Assembly: GCA_965153455.1 (NCBI GenBank)
Contig: OZ234504.1
Location: forward strand, 5,146,001-5,210,000
From: Sphagnum compactum
Taxonomy: Eukaryota > Bryophyta > Sphagnopsida > Sphagnales
DNA length: 64,000 nucleotides
Reading direction: 5' to 3'
Positions 60,746 through 64,000 of this stretch are shown here, piece after piece. The notes under the pieces were generated by a model, which saw only the letters and a list, made by a program, of their open reading frames with translations, had not been told where the DNA came from and ran no database searches. The translations under genes were made by a program, and so were the position numbers. Within the stretch, counting starts at the first letter, position 1, and every line of letters starts with the position of its first letter.

Positions 60746-62891
60746 CACAAGCAATCTAAACAAAACTAGCAATTAACATCAATATTAGACATGTCAACAT
60801 TTATTATAACAAATTGCAAAAAAAATTGTTCAAAAATTCATTCATATGAAATTTGTTTTTTTGAGAAAAAAGGACATGCAATCCTTTTCTAAAGTAATCT
60901 TGTTGGTTCATTGTATCTTGTTACACCAACGGAACTAGTTACACATGGTGACATGTCCTTGTTGGTTGTTAAAAATTGATGGGGCTAAATTCATGTAAAT
61001 GACCACACTACTACCTACATGAGGATCCATATTTCAAACATGTATGTAAATGGATAAATGTAAATGAACATGTGCATGTTCCATCACAATGCATATAAAT
61101 GGATTGGTCATCATATGAGTGGAATATTCCATTCATATGGGAATACATGAAGCAAGTGGTCTTTTCATAGGCACCTAAGGAAAAAGGTAGTGTAGACCGA
61201 TAATCCCAATAAATTGGAGCATCTAAAATATATATGCATGCAAGTAAATAAAGAAGTTGAACATAGTGGCAAGGTCCACTTGGATCCCATTAAAATCCAA
61301 TAATATTGGGATTAGAGTGGAAGGTGGTCATGTTTATATGAAGTGCAATGAAAAAATGGAAAGTAGTGGCAAGGTCCACTAGGATCCCACTAAAATTCAA
61401 TAGTAAGTGGGATTCGAGTGGAGGGTGCTCACTTTTGTTGAAGTGCAGTGATTTGTGACATGTCAAATTTCAATAAAATTCAATTTGGGTGGAATCCTTT
61501 AGTGGTTTTGACTATGATTTGTTGTAGTGCAAGAGTTCCTTGTGTTCTTAGTACTTGTCATGTTATTACATGTGCTCATCATGTTGTTAATGTTCCTTGT
61601 GTTCTTAATGTTTATTGTGTATTTGTGTTCGTTATGTGTTCATCGTGTTGTTATTAGTGTTCATTGTGTTGTTTCCTTCTTCACGTGATTGGTATTATGA
61701 TCCTTACCCTTGCATTGTTTTGTAAGTTGGAGGTGAAAGGTTGTTGGTTGCTTACAATTTTGGCAAAAAAAACAACTGTTTAAAGTATGTATGTCTTTTT
61801 CCCAAAATTCTGTGATTTTCGTTCATTTTGATTATTATTATTAGTTCTCATATGAAGATAATGTGTTGATAATATGTTTGGATCTGTTTATGTAAGAATA
61901 ACTTGCCAATTGGAGACATTGCAAGTAACCTTGAAGGGAACCTTATTGATATTTCATAGATATCAATGGATGCAAAAGATATCAAATGTCTTTTTGGAGT
62001 GGTGCAAGAAACATGAAACCATGTTCCCAATTGTTGGCTTTTTAGTTAGATAAATATCAAGGATTGTAAATTTCAAATTGAAACTAAGAGATTTTTTTCC
62101 TTTGTTGAAATTCACCAATTTGAAGAGATGCCATTTACAATCAAATAACCTTAAGAAATTAATGTTCGTGAATAAGAATTGGTCAAATGATGCAAGGGTG
62201 GGTTACAAGGCTCTAATAATTTGGTAAAATTGATAGATTTTGAATTAGACTTAGAGGAGGAATTAAATGAGTTTGAAGGTTTGTTTGAGTCCAATGAATT
62301 GAAATAGACTTAATATAATGTTTTTGAAATGTGATCACTTTTTTCATAAAAATATTAAAGCTTTGTAATGAACCTTGTTGATTTGTTTTCGCCTATGATT
62401 TTTTATTTTTTTTAAAAGCGTATTAAATTTTAAAATCTCAAAATGACGTTAAAAATTGATTTGATATAGGTAATTAAGTTAAATGAATTAGAAATTGGGT
62501 TTGAAAGACCAATTGGGCATGAAGGAAAATAAAAACAAAGAATTGGATAAGGCATGTATTTTTAAAAAAGTGAGATTTGTTTCAAATTTTAAATTAAAAA
62601 AATTGATAAGTAGAATAAAAAATTATGAAAAAAATTAATAACCACCCAACACCAGTGTAGAGAGGTAATGCCACCTTGATGAAGTCAAAGTATTTTTGCA
62701 CTTGTAAAATCAATTTTTGAAGTAAAGGGATTAACATATGTTGGTTTGTTGCGTATATTCAAATTTGGGGGCGAAAGGGTAGGTGCACAGAAAATAGTGT
62801 GAAATCCATTAGAATAGTGGGTTAGTGTCTCACCATTTTATACAAAACCTGAACTATTTGAATGGAAGGTAGTACAAATGATGGGTGAGTG
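60746..62891. other. AT-rich intergenic DNA, no gene recognised
   Basis: No motif-bearing frame. It includes the ~100 bp duplication at 61265-61464 and a degenerate GTTCATTGTGTTG array at about 61,528-61,675. Confidence 0.5.
61265..61464. repeat. 100 bp tandem duplication, two copies
   Basis: AGTGGCAAGGTCCACT occurs at 61265 and 61365. Both are followed by GGATCCCA, AAATTCAAT/AAATCCAAT, GTGGGATT-like sequence and GAAGTGCA. Confidence 0.85.
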
Positions 62892-63224
62892 CACTAGAAG
62901 AAACATGGATTTTCACCATTAGCCTATGCAACTATTTTTTAGTTGCTTGCATCATATGCAACTAAAAATCCCTTAGTTGCCTTGGACATGATGTCGTCTG
63001 TGTCTTTAGTTGTAGATGATAGATGAAATCAAAGTCAACATATATGGTTTCATCTATATGTGAAACGTATGGTTTATGTGATTGCCATGCAACTAACATG
63101 TGATTAAATTGTTGGACTTTACATTGTGCCATGTGTACAATTAACAACAATTCTCAGTATGACACGTGGCATGTTTATTAGCTTAAAGAGGCCTAGCCTA
63201 TACTAGTGAAATGTAATATTTAGC

Positions 63225-63393
63225 AAATTAAAGGGTGAAATGTGACAATTTGTAAGTTAATTTTTTGATTGAATTACAAAGTCACACATGGCAATTTGTA
63301 GGTTTTTTTTAATTGAATTACAAGGAAACATGTGACAATTTGTAGGTTAATATTTTATCAAATTACAAGGTGGCACATGTGGTAATTTATTGG
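63225..63393. repeat. 45 bp tandem repeat, about four copies
   Basis: Units have AATTACAAGG-CACATGTG-ACAATTTGTAGGTTAAT as core. Four units are recognisable, the last truncated. Confidence 0.8.
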
Positions 63394-63779
63394 TGGTCCA
63401 GGGGGGCCTAGGTACCTAGGCTTAATTCATTGTAATAGGTTAATACGTTGGTTTATTTACTTACCTACCTAGCCTAAACCTACCTACCTATACTAAGTAG
63501 ATAGGTTTAAGTTAAATAAGTAGCTAAATAAGCCTAGGCTAAGAAATAGGTTAAGTTTTTAAATCCTTTTTCATTTCAAGTTTAATTTTTAAAGGTCAAG
63601 CCTATTTGATTGACTCATCCCAAATGACACCTGATTTTTAATGTTTTTTGTGTATTTTCAATCTTCTCGTGCATTTACTTATATAATTTACAAACTTGAA
63701 AGCAAAGTCTAAAGATATGGGATAAGTTTTTAGTTGCAACCTAGTCACATGTATTAACAACTACATACTAACAAACAAC

Positions 63780-63990
63780 TACTAATTAATTAGTTAGGTT
63801 AAGTTAGGCTAGGTTAAGCTAGGTATCTAGGTCAAGTTAAAATAAGTTAGGTTAGGTTAGATTAAGGTAAGTTAGTTTAGGCTAGGTACCTATGTTAGGT
63901 TAATGTAAGTTAGGTTAAGTTAGATACATGTAGGTTAGGTTAACATAAGTTAGGTTAAGTTAAACTAAGCTAGCTTAAGTTCTTAAGTTA
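63780..63990. repeat. TTAGGTTAAG-type low-complexity array
   Basis: About twenty irregular units of roughly ten bases, such as GTTAGGTTAAGTTAG and GCTAGGTTAAG. It resembles the insides of other elements here. The unit is not the plant telomere repeat and is too irregular for one. Confidence 0.8.
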
Positions 63991-64000
63991 CATTATGGTA

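Larger units (their letters stand above)
62892..64000. mobile_element. Possible CACTA-like left end, element runs off window
   Basis: CACTAGAAGAAACATGG is like CACTA termini. It is followed by repeated TTAGTTGC/GCAACTAA words, a 45 bp tandem repeat and TAGGTTAGGTTAA low-complexity sequence, an organisation like the bounded CACTA-like elements in the window. The other end is not present, so the call is tentative. Confidence 0.4.

Noticed and set aside
63780-63990. TTAGGTTAGGTTA array considered as interstitial telomere
   Set aside because: Units are irregular, near ten bases, and not TTTAGGG or TTAGGG.

Overview
The window is nuclear DNA of a land plant. The evidence is a six-exon gene for an ETR1-type ethylene receptor, a plant-specific serine-rich protein gene, a decayed ZIFL-type transporter gene, plant-style Ty3/gypsy, LINE, CACTA, PIF/Harbinger and Helitron elements, and long AT-rich intergenic stretches. 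Low gene density (two intact genes in 64 kb) suggests a fairly large genome. The species cannot be told from the sequence; a seed-free plant or gymnosperm is only a guess.

Layout. 1-7.5 kb: AT-rich, with a 106-110 bp tandem repeat at the left edge and a 161 bp repeat near 4.4 kb. 7.5-10.3 kb: a decayed Ty3/gypsy element on the minus strand, in the order protease, reverse transcriptase, RNase H. 10.3-20 kb: mostly unassigned AT-rich DNA. 20.3-24.3 kb: a dead LINE (ORF1, then reverse transcriptase) that appears split by a 1.9 kb CACTA-like element full of TAGGTAGG-type repeats. 27-29.4 kb: a GC-richer island with a serine-rich protein gene, a perfect 26 bp inverted repeat at its promoter and a probable 5' UTR intron. 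30.2 and 39.8 kb: two related PIF/Harbinger MITEs with TAA target duplications. 39.1-39.7 kb: an unidentified decayed coding region. 40.6-41.0 kb: a short Helitron carrying a GC-rich minisatellite. 42.3-45.3 kb: the intact ethylene receptor gene, preceded by two short upstream ORFs. 46.3-47.8 kb: retroelement fragments, one shared with the 9 kb element. 48.0-49.5 and 58.3-60.7 kb: two inverted copies of one CACTA family; the second is complete with a 3 bp duplication. 49.8-51.6 kb: an MFS (ZIFL-like) pseudogene. 54.3-56.2 kb: a 1.2 kb duplication built of short AGTGACATAG-like repeats. 62.9 kb to the edge: a possible further CACTA end and more minisatellites.

No operon-like cooperation is present. 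The receptor gene is the one gene with a clear biochemical role: ethylene perception at the ER membrane, with the histidine-kinase and receiver residues retained. The most unusual feature is structural. Different CACTA-like elements carry the same internal cassette, a tRNA-like D-arm/T-arm segment beside CCTAGG/CCTACC low-complexity DNA.
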